A DNA stretch of 64,000 bases from an uncultured Lachnospiraceae bacterium. Its GTDB lineage: Bacteria; Bacillota; Clostridia; Lachnospirales; Lachnospiraceae. The stretch covers positions 1 to 64,000 of the forward strand of contig CALWLN010000070.1 in the NCBI GenBank assembly GCA_944381535.1. Direction: 5' to 3'. Both the position numbers and the translations under genes were made by a program. Of this stretch, positions 62,551 through 64,000 are shown piece by piece; the stretch's first letter is position 1, and each line of letters opens with the position of its first letter. The notes below the pieces were generated by a model, which worked only from the letters and a program-made list of their open reading frames with translations, was not told where the DNA came from and searched no databases.

Positions 62551-63267
62551 TTATACCGCCAGCCTCCGCAGCCGAAGCAGGATTTTTTTTTCCAGACGGC
62601 TGACCTGCACCTGGCTGATGCCAAGCTTTAACGCCACCTGAGCCTGGGTTTTATCCTGAAAATAGCGCTGTTCGATCAATTCCCGCTCCATCTCCTCCAG
62701 CTGCGCCAAAAGCTGACCCAGCAGCATGTGATTCAGCAATATTTCATTCTGGTCTTTTTTCTCCGGCAACCTGTCCGCCAGACAGATGTCATTTCCGTCG
62801 GCCTGATAAATGGATTTGTAAATGGATTCCACCTCCACGCTGGCTTCCAGAGCCATCACAATTTCCTCCCGTGGAATGCCGGTGGCCCCGGTGAGCTCCG
62901 ATAAGGTCACCTCCCGCCCCAGCTCCTTTTGAAGCCTCGCTTCCGCCGCCCGTATCCTGGCCGCGTTTTCCTTTAAGCTGCGGCTCACCTTTATCATGCC
63001 GTCATCCCGCAAAAAGCGTTTGATCTCTCCGGTGATCATGGGGACGGCATAGGTGGAAAACCGCACCTCATAGGTGATATCAAATTTGTCAATGGCTTTC
63101 ATAAGACCGATACTGCCAATCTGAAACAGATCCTCCATCTCGTATCCCCGGTTGTCGAACCTTCGCACAATGCTCCATACCAATCCAAGATTTCCCTGTA
63201 CCAGCCTGTCCCTCGCTTCTTTATCCCCATGGTGTGACTGCTCGATTAAAGCGATGGTTTCATCCAT
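62551..63267 (-). CDS. sigF: Forespore sigma factor F
   Basis: A 238-residue sigma-70 family protein with region 2 (VQGNLGLVWSIVRRFDNRGY, YEMEDLFQIGSIGLMKAIDK), region 3 and region 4 (LIEQRYFQDKTQAQVALKLG, ISQVQVSRLEKKILLRLRRL). It directs the first forespore programme and is held inactive by SpoIIAB. It follows spoIIAB by a few bases in the classic spoIIA order. AAGGACATGG precedes the ATG. Confidence 0.97.
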   Translation of the reverse strand: MDETIALIEQSHHGDKEARDRLVQGNLGLVWSIVRRFDNRGYEMEDLFQIGSIGLMKAIDKFDITYEVRFSTYAVPMITGEIKRFLRDDGMIKVSRSLKENAARIRAAEARLQKELGREVTLSELTGATGIPREEIVMALEASVEVESIYKSIYQADGNDICLADRLPEKKDQNEILLNHMLLGQLLAQLEEMERELIEQRYFQDKTQAQVALKLGISQVQVSRLEKKILLRLRRLAV

Positions 63268-63271
63268 GTCC

Positions 63272-63697
63272 TTATGCCTTTCCGATTCTCTTTCTCATGG
63301 TGACCCGGGTTCCCTCGCCCACCCGGGAGGCCACCCATACCTCGTCCATAAAGGCCTCCATAAAGGTAAAGCCCATGCCGGACCGCTCCAACTCCGGCCG
63401 GGTGGTGTATAAAGGCTCCTTAGCCTTCTCAATATCCGCAATTCCGCAGCCGGTGTCAATAACGCAGATTTCCACCTGATTCTCCGCCACCTGACAGGTG
63501 ATAAAAATCTTGCCCTCCTTCTGGTCATAGCCGTGAATGATGGCATTGGTCACCGCCTCGGACACCGCCGTCTTCACGTCCGCCAGCTCGTCCACCGTAG
63601 GATTTAAGCCCGCAATAAAAGCCCCCACGGCCACTCTGGCAAATCCCTCGTTCTCGGACTGGGATGTAAATTCCATTTTCATTTCTTTTCGCACCAT
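63272..63697 (-). CDS. spoIIAB: Anti-sigma-F factor and kinase SpoIIAB
   Basis: A 141-residue GHKL-fold serine kinase that binds SigF and phosphorylates SpoIIAA. The ATP site shows EAVTNAIIHGYD (N box), VIDTGCGIADIEKAKEPLYT and RSGMGFTFMEAFMD. The start at 63697 (MVRKEMKMEFTSQSENEG) has AAGGAGGAGG upstream; an ATG further up is less likely. Middle gene of the spoIIA operon. Confidence 0.95.
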   Translation of the reverse strand: MVRKEMKMEFTSQSENEGFARVAVGAFIAGLNPTVDELADVKTAVSEAVTNAIIHGYDQKEGKIFITCQVAENQVEICVIDTGCGIADIEKAKEPLYTTRPELERSGMGFTFMEAFMDEVWVASRVGEGTRVTMRKRIGKA

Positions 63698-63707
63698 TGC
63701 CTCCTCC

Positions 63708-64000
63708 TTATAACTCCACGTCAATTACTTTATGTAAACCGGAAATCTGAAATATTTTCTGAATCTGCCGGTTTAAGTGAATGGCCCTTGTCCGTCCCCC
63801 CGCAAACCTCAGATTCCGGCACCGGCCCAGAATCACGCCGATGCCGGAGCTGTCCATAAAGACGGTATCCCGAAAATCGAATACCAGGCCCCGCACCGGG
63901 TAGCGGCCCATCAGCGCCTCCGTTTCCTGCTTTAACTGGCCGGAGGAATGATGATCCACCTCCCTTGGCATGCGAACGATCAACTGCCCGGTGGCCTGTT
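63708..64000 (-). CDS. spoIIAA: Anti-anti-sigma factor SpoIIAA (5' end outside the window)
   Basis: The frame enters from the right edge; about 97 residues are visible. It is a STAS-domain protein: VDHHSSGQLKQETEALMGRY, the phosphorylatable serine in VFMDSSGIGVILGR, and a C-terminal GLHKVIDVEL. Unphosphorylated SpoIIAA frees SigF from SpoIIAB. The internal ATG at 63969 is not the start; the frame is open through TGQLIVRMPREVD to the edge. Confidence 0.93.
   Translation of the reverse strand, partial: QATGQLIVRMPREVDHHSSGQLKQETEALMGRYPVRGLVFDFRDTVFMDSSGIGVILGRCRNLRFAGGRTRAIHLNRQIQKIFQISGLHKVIDVEL

Overview
The window comes from a Gram-positive, spore-forming anaerobe of the Clostridia, most probably a gut Lachnospiraceae. 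It has the spoIIA-sigF locus and a full set of spoVAA-spoVAE, many lipoproteins, Shine-Dalgarno sites of the GGAGG type, LL-diaminopimelate aminotransferase, and a sugar ABC transporter without its own ATPase next to a YesM/YesN-type two-component system. Genus and species cannot be read from the sequence. No rRNA, tRNA or CRISPR array was seen.

Layout. 0-2.6 kb: a partial gene, a small coiled-coil gene and an IS110-family insertion sequence with a likely bridge-RNA region. 2.6-8.4 kb: an export/peptide-type cluster with two half-size ABC exporters, a broken nucleotidyltransferase gene, a 24-codon ORF and a BtrH/C39-like protein. 8.4-29.8 kb: a polysaccharide utilization locus. It holds a 1995-residue secreted enzyme (GH99-like plus SGNH esterase), an unclassified lyase/hydrolase-like protein, a GH105-like hydrolase, a solute-binding protein with two permeases, YesN/YesM-type regulators, a ROK kinase fused to a ribulose-phosphate-type 3-epimerase, RpiB, and a GH78 alpha-L-rhamnosidase. 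A tandem operator made of two CGTTTGGT half-sites 19 bp apart precedes the regulator operon and the rhamnosidase, which marks the probable YesN regulon.

29.9-48.9 kb: mainly housekeeping genes (dapL, hisA, guaB, spoVAD, spoVAE, a calcium-type P-ATPase, a deacetylase, two Gfo/Idh oxidoreductases with an AraC regulator), with small regulators and a set of zinc-ribbon membrane proteins. 48.9-60.7 kb: AT-rich defence remnants (an AlwI-type restriction-modification system, an AbiE module, an ATPase/RloB pair, a second AbiE module) around a chromosomal ECF sigma/anti-sigma/VWA-lipoprotein operon. 60.5-64 kb: spoVAC-spoVAB-spoVAA, a small membrane gene behind a consensus sigma-G promoter, then sigF-spoIIAB-spoIIAA running off the end.

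The most striking structure is at 57.4-60.7 kb. A decayed serine-recombinase element of about 3.2 kb sits inside spoVAC. It supplies an AT-rich replacement for the last 45 or so codons of spoVAC, and the original GC-richer 3' end lies displaced on its far side. A second pattern runs through the defence genes: in each module the partner expected to be toxic or nucleolytic (restriction enzyme, both AbiEii toxins, RloB) is frameshifted or internally deleted, while the antitoxin, methyltransferase or ATPase partner is intact.
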